Below, piece by piece: positions 39,796 through 51,025 of a stretch of DNA of 64,000 bases. The position numbers were made by a program, and so were the translations under genes. Positions within the stretch are counted from its first letter, which is position 1, and the number at the start of each line of letters is the position of its first letter. The notes under the pieces are model-generated. The model had not been told where the DNA came from. It saw only the letters and a list, made by a program, of their open reading frames with translations, and searched no databases. The stretch is from Homarus americanus (taxonomy: Eukaryota; Arthropoda; Malacostraca; Decapoda; Nephropidae): the NCBI RefSeq assembly GCF_018991925.1, contig NW_024756438.1, forward strand, positions 1,301,001 to 1,365,000, read 5' to 3'.

Positions 39796-40804
39796 CAGGT
39801 ATCCCACAATTTATCATCCATTTTACGATAATTCACGTTAATGTTAATTAGGTTTTAACCCCCTCTTGCGATTTACGTTAGGCGAAACCCAAGTTAATAC
39901 AGTACTATAGTTATCGTTAAGCTAAACTTGCTGACACGGGATGTATACACTGGGGAAGCGCATCTTTCCCTTCACTTGTCAAATTCAAGATTGCCAATAT
40001 GAGCAGAAATTAGTCAGTCCTCGACTTATGACGAGGTTAGGGACCGACGACCAGGTCGTAAGTCGAAAATGCAAAAATAATACATAGAAAATCTAAAATG
40101 GGTGTCTCTTTTTCTTCTCAGCAACACGAGAACTCTCACTTTTACGCTTGCCAGCCATTTTAAAGGGAATAAAATTTTTTTTTTTGTCGGTACACAGAGC
40201 GATCACTAACGTCGGGACTCAAAAATGCGTAATTTGAAAAATATTTTATATGACTGCGGCGGTCATAAGTCAGGAGTATACTTTAACATCCTCTGCACAG
40301 CTTCACCTATCCGTGCACCGCCTTACAGCCACCATGTGTTGTCAACACGATTGTATCTGCCTTTCATCGTGTAACAAATGTTATCATTATTAATTGTTGT
40401 GTGATCGTTGTGATATTTTGCCATTATTGGCGAGAGGAAAATATTATCGTTTAGATTTTGTTCTGCTTTGGTGACTGTGAAGTGATCATCGTAACTGCAT
40501 AACTTTGAAAATGACAAGCAAGCGTCTTGCTGATTCTCCTGGAGTCAGATTGATGTCACCGCTTCATCAACATGAGTTCCTGTAGCCTCAGAGGGGGCAT
40601 GTGATGATGACCAGGCTTGTTATTATTGTGGTGAGTGTTTAATTTTTGTTTGTATTTATTTAATTAGTATAGAATAATTTTTTGTGTTACATGTCTGTGT
40701 TGGACAGGCTAGGAACATATCTTATTGAAACCCATGTTAAAAGGCTCATGATTTACATTAGGGATTTCAGGAATGCAACTCTATTGTAAATTGGGGAATA
40801 CCTG
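39796..40804. mobile_element. Tigger/mariner-like non-autonomous element, about 1.0 kb, with a nested insertion
   Basis: Left end CAGGTATCCCACAATTTA; the right end reverse-complements to CAGGTATTCCCCAATTTACA. TA follows the right end. The interior contains an ATG-initiated stub (MTSKRLADSPGV...) near 40511 that may be the remains of a transposase N-terminus, but it stops after about two dozen codons. A second element sits inside at 40015-40280. Confidence 0.65.
40015..40280. mobile_element. Nested mariner-like MITE, about 266 bp
   Basis: The left end reads CAGTCCTCGACTTATGAC. The right end reverse-complements to TACTCCTGACTTATGACC. The two ends form imperfect terminal inverted repeats. It lies wholly within the 39796-40804 element, so it inserted later. 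No ORF. Confidence 0.6.
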
Positions 40805-40950
40805 TACTTCATTCACCACAATGCAGTAGCCTTGAACTTGATGTGCTATTTAAGTTTACTACTGGATACTGTTTAGTTTACAGTCAGTTATTTTACTTCA
40901 ACACAGGCAAACCATTTTGCTTGCATTTCTTCTCTCCAAAGTTCTTTGTG

Positions 40951-41030
40951 AGGTTACCCTAAGCTGAATAAAATCGTCTGGCGGTAGCCCGAATAAAATG
41001 ACAAGTGCATGACACCGGTGAAAGGGTAAA
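40951..41030. mobile_element. TTAA-type short element, copy 2 (ends decayed)
   Basis: Shares CTAAGCTGAATAAAATCGTC, AGCCCGAATAAAATGACAAG and GTGAAAGGGTAA with copies 1 and 3. It lies immediately upstream of copy 3 in the same orientation, giving a two-unit cluster. The left terminus is diverged. Confidence 0.6.
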
Positions 41031-41041
41031 TCGAGATAGGT

Positions 41042-41116
41042 TTAAACCCTTTCACAGCGGGAGGTTACCTAAGCTGAATAAAATGGCAAGTGCGTGACAC
41101 GCGGGGAAAGGGTTAA
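41042..41116. mobile_element. TTAA-ended short palindromic element, copy 3 (75 bp including TTAA)
   Basis: Bounded by TTAA on both sides: the left end continues ACCCTTTCACAGCGGG, and the right end is CACGCGGGGAAAGGGTTAA. Shares CTAAGCTGAATAAAATGGCA with copy 1. It is the shortest and cleanest member of the family here. Confidence 0.7.
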
Positions 41117-42360
41117 AACTCGTATTAAAAAACACTCATAATATTCTTTTCTTTTAACTAACATTTTAAAACGCACAGTCTTACGTTATCTTTCTATGAT
41201 TAGGTCTCATATTTGCATTACAAAACTTTTTAAGTCTCCACTCATTCCATTGGGAAGGCTAGTCTTTTAGTGATATACAAGGTGAAAAAAACAGTCAGGT
41301 CTACCTTCAAAGTCAAGATGCACAGCCATCCTTAAACAGATGCCTCTGTGATAAAAGGATATAATCCCAAGTCAATATGAGTGGAAGATGTATGGTAGCT
41401 CATGCAAGATTTTTACAAAATTAAGCTAATTCAACCTCAATTGAAGTCAAGATTCAGTTTTCAGTTGAACATCTTCCCCATTGTTGGTGTTACTGTATCC
41501 AGGGGCCACTTTCTAAGTCAAAGAGTACAGGATGAACAACAGGTATAGTTTAGATTTTTGAAGAACTAAGGTCCTGTACTCCATGGTAGGTGCTTTATTG
41601 TCAGAAGATAGCATTCCAAGTAGTGCATACAATCTTAGTACAAGTGAGGTAGCTGCAACCTTATTAAGAGGCAGAGGTGGACTAATCTTTCTGAGGTTAA
41701 GGTAAGGATACATATTTACCCCTAGTTAAGCTTTATGCCAAGTCAACAGATGTGAGAGGAATACTGTGTACAACATTGTGAAAATGAGGTCACTGATTTC
41801 CATGATTTCAAGGTGATGGTGCACATCTGTGTTATGATTGGTGCCTTATAGCTCAAATATATCATCATAGGTAGCTTACACTGGGTTATGTGGCAATACT
41901 GTAGCTCCAAACTTATTTTGAAAGTCTGGTGGCATGACCTCATTTTAAGGTCAAAGTAGATGTTGGGTCATAATGCACATCTACTCTGGTAGTTGTCATC
42001 CCAAGTAAAATGGTGTAAAGGGGATATTAAATGTTTTATGGACACAAGGTTGCTGTGACTCCCTTTTGCTGTCAAGGTCAGAATGTTCATATACTACAGT
42101 ACTCCAATACAGCTGCATTAGTTCTACAGGATATCATCCTATGTGAAGCAGATACAAGTTTACTGAAACTCATGTGGAGTTAGAATCAGGATGTACAACT
42201 ACCCAAAAGGCAGACATTTTTGTGTCAGAAAGCATCACAATTCTAATGGTACAGGAGGAATATCACATACAATAGGTGGTTATATGATATAGAATCGGTA
42301 CATGTAATTCTTCCTCATACTGGGGATGCTTTATATATATACTGTATATATAAATAAAAA
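41117..42360. other. Intergenic sequence, nothing recognised
   Basis: Non-coding stretch between mobile elements with no exon-like segment, long ORF or clear repeat. A loosely repeated phrase of the form TCAAGGTCAAGATG... recurs at low similarity. Confidence 0.5.
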
Positions 42361-42838
42361 ACGGGGTCCTCGTTATAAGAGCATTTACTATCCACAGTTT
42401 CGCAGTTAGTTGGTCAACTTTTTATGACTATCCACATAAAAAATCCATGCATTTTAGTGGATTCTATTCAAAAACTCCAGATAAAAATAAAAAAAATTTC
42501 GCTTAAGTGTTTGAAATTTCATCCTCTTGCCGGCATCATGCACACACGCACATGTCCCCGTGCCAGTTTTCCGCTTTATTTCGTCCAGACCAGTGCATTT
42601 TGTGGTGAATTATTTTACCATTTTTGTAGCCAAACCCAAGTGTGTACAAATATTTCCAAGGTAAATAATTGTTAAAAGATGTCATAATTTTTTTTTTTTT
42701 TTTTGTCGTGTACAATGTCAAGGTCCCAATTTGACCTATTTCCATTATTTCTTTTGGGATTAATTTCCTGCTTTAAGCTGATTTATCAGTGGCGTTTTTC
42801 CGGTCCCAATTAACAGCGGATAACGAGGAGCCCCCCTG
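42361..42838. mobile_element. Tigger-like MITE, about 478 bp
   Basis: Left end GGGGTCCTCGTTATAAGAGC; the right end reverse-complements to GGGGGGCTCCTCGTTATCC. TATATA sequence flanks the right end, consistent with TA targeting. The interior is AT-rich with a long T-run at 42690-42705 and no intact transposase. Confidence 0.7.
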
Positions 42839-44841
42839 CTATATATATAATATAAGCATATAACTGTATGACCATTACAGAAGGGTAAATCTGAGTCAAG
42901 AAGACAGGTATAACTGAAATTTAACAGCATTATCTGCCCCTTTTACCAAACACTTTCTGCATTCACAGCAGGTCAGCCTAAGTTTTAAATGTTCTGAAAA
43001 TGCAAATTTCACAACATCTTAGGAAGCTTCAAAGCTTCAACTGTGCATTTTTCCATCTTGATAACCAAGATGATAGCAGATCAAAGGCAACCACAAAGAT
43101 GATATTAAATTCAAGCAATTTGAAGATTCGCCCAAATGAAAGTGGTATTGTACTTTGTAAATTTTTGCCATGAAAATCATTTCAGGTGAATTGCAAACCC
43201 CAACCAAGACCTGTTTTATGTGAATTGTAAAACTAATAATACCCATTTTATGTGAATTATAAAGTGCAGAGAAGATCTAAATTTCATGTAAAGCAAAAAA
43301 TAAATAGCAAGGGGCAACTTTAAGTAGGATTCAGGGAGTACAATGAAGCTCTACATAGACTTAAAGTGAATTGTAATGCATTACCAAAAATTAGGATCAT
43401 GCAAATTTTTAAGTTCTCCCAGGACAACAGTGTCATGTTATCTTTTCTCTACAATATAGAAAATTCTGTGAACCATCTGGAGATCAACATTAAAGATATG
43501 AAATGACAAGTCAAGTCACTAAAGCCACACAAACAAGGTATGTGTTTTCAAATTTGTTGAGGAAATGATGAATTGTCTGGAAATTTGCTCATAAACCGGC
43601 CACCAGGGTACAAAATTACTCTAAATTTAGCAAGATTTTGTCAAAATTATGACCAGAAATGATTGTTTACAGATGCAAATATTAACTCCCTAATGGCCAC
43701 CAGGAGAAACATCACCTCAAAACAATACAACATCATTACTACATAATAACATGGCATCAGTGATACGAATCTGAAGCAAACTGGTAGACACTGATGAAAA
43801 TTATCCCGAAAGAAGTAACAAACGGGAAACATGACCCATAAACAATTGTCATCACAATATGCTATGGTAAAGTTAAAATATTACCCGGTTATATTAATTT
43901 TCATTATAGCTATCAAGGGCAAACTTTTACCCCACATAAAAGATACACCTTATAACAACAACATACAGAGGAACCTTGATAACTCAGTGCAGTTAAGATG
44001 AAGAATTAGATAGAGTTTTGTAATCTTTTGCTATTTATACTGGAGTACAGGTAGTAAAGTGTGCTGGTGCTTTTAATGTGAGACACTTGCATTTTGTCTC
44101 TAGCATTACTACGCTCATCACTGGGCATTGGTCTTTTACTAGAAGCCAGTATGAAATGCTTAAAAGAGAGAGAGAAAAAATATCAATGTAAAGACTGAAT
44201 TACACCCCCAGTATTAGAATTTTGAGAACATTGTATTTTGAGACTGGCTCAGTTCACAGGTGGATTACTGAATTATCAAGGATCCCATGTATGTGCATTT
44301 CAAAATAACAACACAACACACAATGTAATTCAATGTGATTCAAAGTTGAGGCAATCTGTTTAGACTTTAAGATAACATCTGAAGATGACCAAAAGAACAA
44401 AAGCTTAAAACAGAAAAGTAGTCCAAAATAATAATCTAGGAAATGTCAGCACCTGAACATAATAGGGCAAATAACTACATATCAATGTACAGTATGTGTA
44501 TGGTACTTCGAATGATTAAGTGATCAGCTGAGCCACTGTTGAAATATCATTCAGATACGTTGACCCCCAATAAAATAAATACTGTATAAATCTCTAAACA
44601 GCCATTGGGAGGGGGTAACATTACCTAAAATCTTGACATCAAATAGCACCAAGCTAATGCATGTGTGTCAAATTTGAAGTAAATGAGTTGGGGCATTGTT
44701 GAGACATCATCTGGAACTAAATGGTAAATAAAATAATTAAATAATACAAAACCATGTACCTGGTGAGTGCATTTTTCCAGACGATTTCATGCAATATTGT
44801 CCAAAACACTGAAAATAAGACCAATTATAATTTAGCAAATA
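42839..44841. other. Intergenic sequence upstream of the PPIE 3' end, nothing recognised
   Basis: AT-rich sequence with short local duplications (TTTTATGTGAATT.TAAA at 43212-43262). No exon, RNA gene or mobile element is recognisable. Confidence 0.5.
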
Positions 44842-44847
44842 TTTATT
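44842..44847 (-). promoter_or_regulatory. Poly(A) signal for PPIE
   Basis: TTTATT reads AATAAA on the minus strand, about 70 bases past the PPIE stop codon (complement of 44918-44920). Confidence 0.45.
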
Positions 44848-44917
44848 AAATTTGATTTGGAAGACAAAATTAATATATGGGGTCTTTTACCGTTGATATT
44901 AAATATAGTGCAGGGTA

Positions 44918-47900
44918 CTAAACAAGTTCACCACAATTAGATATGACAACCTTATCCGATGGTTTTCCAGCTTTTGTTCCGCATTTCTGAAAATTAAACA
45001 AAGAATCATTAGCAATAATATCTCAGATATTTAGTGTACGTGTTTTACATTAGAGCACTTGGATTAATGTGGTTCATGGATCAACTTCATTAAAGACATC
45101 ACAGTACAGTATATTGTGGCAGTTATATCTTCTGGAATTCCATTTACTGAACACAAAGTAAAGGGGTGAAAGCAGTTGAAAAACTGGATTTGGTGGTGAC
45201 TGATCTCATACCCAAATTAGTGTGTATGATGCCACTACAGTATGTTTCTTTTGATGTTCTACTGTCAATTTCCTATTTAATAATAGTATTAATAAATATA
45301 TGGAAGAAATGCTAAAGTCTTACCTCCATCTTCCTTATTACGTCTAAACCAGAGACGACCTGTCCAAACACAACGTGCTTATTGTCTAGCCACTCTGTAC
45401 GCTCGGTGGTTAGGAAGAACTGAGATCCATTACTGTTGGGACCTGAATTAGCCATTGACAGTATTCCTGGACCTGAAAGCAAACATCAAAATACATGTAT
45501 ACTAGGTACTGTACCATATACTGTAGTGGTAAATCAGGTCTGTATCGTGAGCCAGATGCCAGCCAATTTGCTCAATTTTAATCTGGGCTCATTCAAATTG
45601 TTCCTAAACAAAATGATAATTTCTAAAATATTAGCTCAATCTCCATCTCTAAAACCTATTTGTATTTATTTCATTATTCAAGTGTCATTATAAATTGTCC
45701 CATTTGTCTCATAATTTACAACACAGCTGGCAAGTCATGGCCTTCATTCTTTCCAGCCTCTCCAAATCCTCTGTGGTACTTGCCTTGCTGATTTTGCCTT
45801 TGAAGTATTTTTGGACACGGAGATACATAAAATAATTACAACAATCTTTGTACAGTATTACTATGCTTCTTTTACCGAAGCCTCGGCCAACGGAATTTAG
45901 TTAAACGGACAGGAAAAATATATTCATTTGATAAATACTGTATAATAGTAGTCATCAGGGTTGGCTAATTGAAACCAAATGATTTCCTTAAAAGATTTAA
46001 TGAGTAGAAAAAACCAACAGCTTGATCCATGTTTGTCTTGTCATGATGTGATCAGCTGCACAAATGTTGTAACACAAGTCAACAAATTATTTATAAAGAC
46101 TAATCTTAGTTATTTCATAATTTACCTGTGTGCCTTAACTTGAAGTTTTCATCTTCAAACTTTGTACCGTAAATAGAGCGTCCACCTGTTCCATTATGAT
46201 TTGTAAAGTCTCCTCCCTGGCACATAAAACCAGGAATAATACGATGAAAAGTAGAGCCTTGGTAGCCGTAGCCCTTCTCGTGGGTACACAGACAGCGGAA
46301 ATTCTGTGAAAATATACATATGATGAGTGTTCACTGGCAATCACTAGATAAGATATGCTGGAGTTTAATAGCCACAAAAATTAAACTTGTTCTAGGATGG
46401 AAAACCACAAAAAACCCACTTGCCCAGGGGATAGCTACTTCTCAAGGGCAAATTTACATTAAAACTTTTATTTCTTGTCAAAGCTAACAAAGGGAATTTT
46501 CACAAGCAAATATATGCAAAATTCTTTATGATATTAAGAAGATCAAATAATTTTCTTTTGAATTTTAGTTTATTCATTTTGTGTAGCATTAATCTTAAAA
46601 CAGGAATGATACCTTTATGTTTATACATCACTTCTCACTATGGTGCTCCCTCCTCCATACTGACACCCATCTTACCACTTCCTCACTCTATCCTTATATA
46701 ATCAACCACTCTTCTATCCTGACACCCATCAAACTCACACACTTCCTCACTATCTATACACTAGCCTTACTAATATCCATCTTACCTACACACTATCCTT
46801 GTACAGGTACAAATCTATATACTGTACTGTACTCCTGCATATTGACATCCATCTCATCTGAACAAGACTTACTTCAGTCTTCAACTCCCTCTTTTCACTT
46901 GTCTAAATGTCTTATCCATTCTTTATTATATAGACCTGGGACCTGTCTCACACTGTCCACTGTTCTCATCTTCACTGCCTGTACTGTATTCTAACTCTCA
47001 ACATACAATACCAACATCATCTTCCATTCCCTTTCATTCATTTTTATTGATAAGTTGTTCCTGTATGTAACGCAACAAGTCCTATCTCACCTCAGCAGTT
47101 TTAGGAACTACATCTGCCCTCAGCTGCATCGATATTCTTCCAATAAGGCTCTTTCCAATTTTTATATCAAAGTAAACTTGGGGATTTGTCTTCTTCTTCT
47201 TTGTCTTTGGTTCTTCTTCCTGCTAAGTGTAGCTTTATTAGTATTTTTGTGCCTTGTTCACAAATATCACAGAATAAAGAAATATATGAGTGTTTTAATT
47301 ACCTTACCCATAAGAATGTTTGCATCTATAGTATATAAAAACAAGAAAGCCACTACTACTGGATGTATCAAATGAAGATTAAATGTACAGTTGGGGTCAA
47401 AAGTTCACTCCCTCCCAAAATGAAGCAGCATCGACCCCAAATGAGATAAAACAACGCACCCGCACCAGATGACGGTCAGGGTGAGTGAGTTCGGAGACTC
47501 ATCCTCGTGAATCATTTTCACCACAGGGAGCAGTCCATGACTGTACCCTGTGACCTCATTCATACAACATTTGGCAATTTCACCATAATTCCCATAGAAC
47601 ATGTACTTTATTTAGATTCATTTGCTACCGAGTCAATAAAACATTACTGTATAGTAAAGTAACAAATAAAAACAAATAAAAAAATCCAACACTCAACCCC
47701 CAAGTGAGTTATTCAGTGGAATAAATTCCTGGTGATTTGTTTACATAGCGTGGCCACAGCTGCTTGTCTTGATGTTTATGGATATTTTTGGGCCTCAGGA
47801 CCCCAACTAATTTTTTCCAATTAAAGTAAATCAATTAAACAATAACTTGTGATTTGATAATTCACAAAGTCTTCTGGTACCTAATCCGCAGATTATTACG

Positions 47901-49765
47901 ACTCCACTGTACTGGACAATAATAATATCAAATGTACAAAGCTGACAGCTGGCTAGTTGTCTGAACTGATCAATCAACTAATTTACAGTAAAAAAAAAAA
48001 AAATATTTATAGATGGAATTTTTTTTTATTTCCTCAAAATAAGCCAAAAATTACCAATGTCCAAATGTTGATGCCCTCAGAACTGTCATGTTGGACTAAG
48101 AAGGCAAGTGACTACCTAGTGACTAACCCTATCATCAAACCATGTACATAATACTTACTGTTTCTTCTGCTGGCCGCTTAACAGTTTCAGTTGACTGCTG
48201 AGTACCCTCTGATGTTCCTTCTTCCCCTTCTCCACCTTCAGCATCTAACGTTGCCCCAGCATACTTATTCAACCATTCATCATCGGCCCACACAGCACGT
48301 GATGAGCCCTCCTTAGCTTTTTGTGGTTTTGCTAGATTTACACGAATTGTCCGACCAAACAGTTCACTTTCATTCTGCAAAACACAGAACAGTGTGAAAA
48401 ATTAGTTGTGATACTACAGGTATGTAAAACTTGGGAAAAATAATTCTCCTTCCTTACCCAGTTTAGTTTCAAAGAATGTTGTAGTCAATTAATGATGAAT
48501 AATAATTACCAGTAAGATGGTTATATCTTACCATATTATCAATTGCAGCTATTGCATCTTCCGGCAACTCAAACTCAATAAAGGCAAAGCCTCTGTGTTT
48601 CTCTGTCTCATAGTCGAGAGGAATTTGTATGTCAACAACATCACCAAATGGGATGAAGGCAGATCGCAACACATCCTCTGTCACTTCATCGGCTAACCCA
48701 CCTGGAAAAGAGAATAAAATATCTTACAAACATATACTGTACAACACTATAGGGTTGGCTGATGCAATGTGTTTTAAACCAGTGGTATTTTCAAATTTCA
48801 TACAAAAGTACTACTTTACATGCTTATTAAGGATCTGGGTTCACAATTTAAAAATTCTAGTAATTATTATTAATGACCATTAAAATAATTAAAAATATTC
48901 AGTAAATTATGCTGTGCCTGGATACTGTACATGTACTACAATTATACAGTATGACAATTATTACAAAATCCCCAGTAGCTTTATATTCTTATAGTTATTA
49001 AAAAATATGTAACAATACAATAGCTAGTTGGGTTTTTCTAATTCCTGACCTACAGAAGAAAACACTAGCTGCACAAGCTAACTGTAAAAGAACATATTTA
49101 TTAATTATGACTGCCTTATCAAGACCAAAATGCTTCATATGGAAATTTAATGAGACAATTTTTATAATTTCACTCGTTTTCTTCATATTGTACTTTACGT
49201 AACACTTATATTCTGTGAATTAGCTTGCAAACAAAGGGTAATACTTGACGAGAAAGGTTTGGCCGTAGCAGCTGCCTGACAAAAGTTTTCCATTGAAGTA
49301 AATCCTCAATAAACATTCAATAAATGTAGGTAGATTATATCAATTGTATTTTTCAAATAGAATGTTCACTTGAAATTTAGATATTATTTTAGTTTCAGTC
49401 ATCCAGGAATCGTAGGAATTTAACTATTGGGATCTGTAGTTTAGACAATTCTAAAAAACCTTTCTTGTACAGTATAGCATTTCCTATTCCAACACAAATT
49501 ATTCAGGTTACATTTGGTAAAGAACACTAGCGAAAAAAATTTATTTTTCATGTGAAAAAGGTGATGGGTGGATAACGAAAAATGACCCAGGAGTTAAATA
49601 AATATATGTCGCATCATGTTCTTATAAGTGTTTGTCCATAAATAAACCCAACGTCGCATGACAATACTGTATGCCGGTATACTTAAAACTTACGATAAAT
49701 CAGTATCAATATTAAATGATATATAACATACCGACGTAGAGGATTCTCTTGTTGCTGCTCGACAT
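44918..49765 (-). CDS. PPIE: Peptidyl-prolyl cis-trans isomerase E, RRM-cyclophilin (7 coding exons)
   Basis: Nuclear spliceosome-associated cyclophilin (CyP33) that joins an RNA-recognition motif to a proline isomerase domain. Minus-strand exons: 49765-49732, 48701-48532, 48374-48159, 47219-47091, 46303-46126, 45472-45324, 44986-44918. All are GT-AG and in phase, giving 314 aa (human 301). The ATG opens [22 protein letters not shown]2 (ILYVGG) is at residues 8-13 and RNP1 (RGFAFIEF) at 48-55. A Glu/Gly/Lys-rich linker (about 100-150) leads to the cyclophilin fold from [23 protein letters not shown] holds the catalytic Arg204, Phe209 and Gln212. NGSQFFLTT and the ligand-contact Trp270 ([11 protein letters not shown]) follow. 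The tail is [10 protein letters not shown]. All residues expected for activity are present. It converges with LIN9. The first intron is about 1.0 kb. Confidence 0.97.
47392..47555. repeat. Dispersed repeat, copy 2 (PPIE intron 3)
   Basis: Second copy of the element at 23723-23870, with the same TTCACTCCCTCCCAAA start and AGTTCGGAGACTCAT core. It begins TTGGGGTCAAAAGTTCACTC. Both copies lie in introns and appear in the same plus-strand orientation. Confidence 0.65.
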
Positions 49766-50590
49766 TGTAGCTGGGTAAACTATTTTCTCTTAGTTCACAG
49801 CATGAACGTAAATAGAGTGGAGGACGCCGAGAGACACACTGTATGTAAACAAACCTTTAAAGCTCATGAAACGAGAGACTCTCCACCCCACACCCCTAAA
49901 TTTCATGATCCTCAATACGTAAAATTTTTATATGTTAGTAATAAATTTACCAAGAACATATGTTTATTAAATAACTTATTATAATTATCGAAGTGGTAAA
50001 TTATATTTCTAGTAATCAAAATGCCTTTAAAACTTTAATGTGTATTTGTTTTTAACAATACATTCCTACCTTTAATTGCTCCTGAATACCTTGAGGATAG
50101 TGGTAGAGTCGCTCTTAATATTATTTGAAATAGCATAAAAGACTCCTTCTCCCTTAGTAGATTTTTCTTAATGCAGTGAATGACATAGTGCTATATGACA
50201 TTTACAACACGATATTGACATAAAATAATATACTATTTACTGTTTTACAAATTATAGATTGGTATAGTTATTATCAATAAACTAATCCCAAAGATACTAC
50301 TAGATGTACTATTATTACTAATATTCAAGACTCATCATTTGTCGTAATTGTCCATGGAGGCCAATTACATTAAATATCAGCGACGAATTTAATTTTAGAA
50401 TACTTATTTTGGACAATTCTGGCTGGTTTTGGTGTTCCTTTATGAACAGACGTGCGAATTTTAATTACCCTTAGTCACATAATTTTTTTATATAATCGTG
50501 GCCATTCATTTAAAAACCTCAGGGAGGACAACTAAAAGACGAAATTTGTATCTGCTAATATTTGAAATAATGCAGAGGTATCATTTGCTG
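49766..50590. promoter_or_regulatory. PPIE 5' UTR and promoter region, then AT-rich intergenic DNA
   Basis: The first 150 bases upstream of the PPIE ATG are less AT-rich and should contain the 5' UTR and promoter. No TATA box is clear. The rest is AT-rich with no recognised feature. Confidence 0.4.
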
Positions 50591-50599
50591 GAGTGGTTC

Positions 50600-51025
50600 A
50601 GGCTGCCTTCACCTCGAACTATCGAACTCGAACTGTTTAGCGACTGGCGTCACATCGGCCGCCTGCTGCCTGGGGTCGTGGTGACGAACGTAAACAACTC
50701 ATATGGCGTGGAGGGAATTGTTTCTTTGAGTGAACCTCAACTGTTGCAATAACTGCAGTTTTCCACAAGGTAATGTGAAATTTTGAAGGTTATGTTAGTG
50801 TCCAATGCTTTGATAATTAGTGGGCGTATTTGACTATTTGTGCAGGGCAGTTTGGTCACTTCCATAATGGCCAGTGCAGTGTCTTGTACTCTTCTTGAAA
50901 CAGGCAAAACGAATCATCCAAATTTGCCCAGTATAACTAAGCTATATTTGAACATACTTATGTTAGGGCTGGTTGGTCCGTTTTGCCATATTACAAGAGA
51001 GTTGTACGATGTTTACCCAAAATGA
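50600..51025 (+). CDS. Candidate two-exon gene for a 52-residue protein
   Basis: Speculative. A GC-richer stretch at 50600-50769 ends in ACAAG|gtaatg. A 76-base putative intron follows and ends tatttgtgcag at 50845. The next segment contains ATG at 50867, open to TGA at 51023-51025. The predicted 52-residue protein begins MASAVSCTLLETG, has a hydrophobic segment (LYLNILMLGLVGPF) and ends TRELYDVYPK, as in a single-pass small membrane protein. I recognise no family. The splice sites are plausible but unproven, and an open frame of this size can occur by chance. Exon 1 would be non-coding and its start is undefined. Confidence 0.25.
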
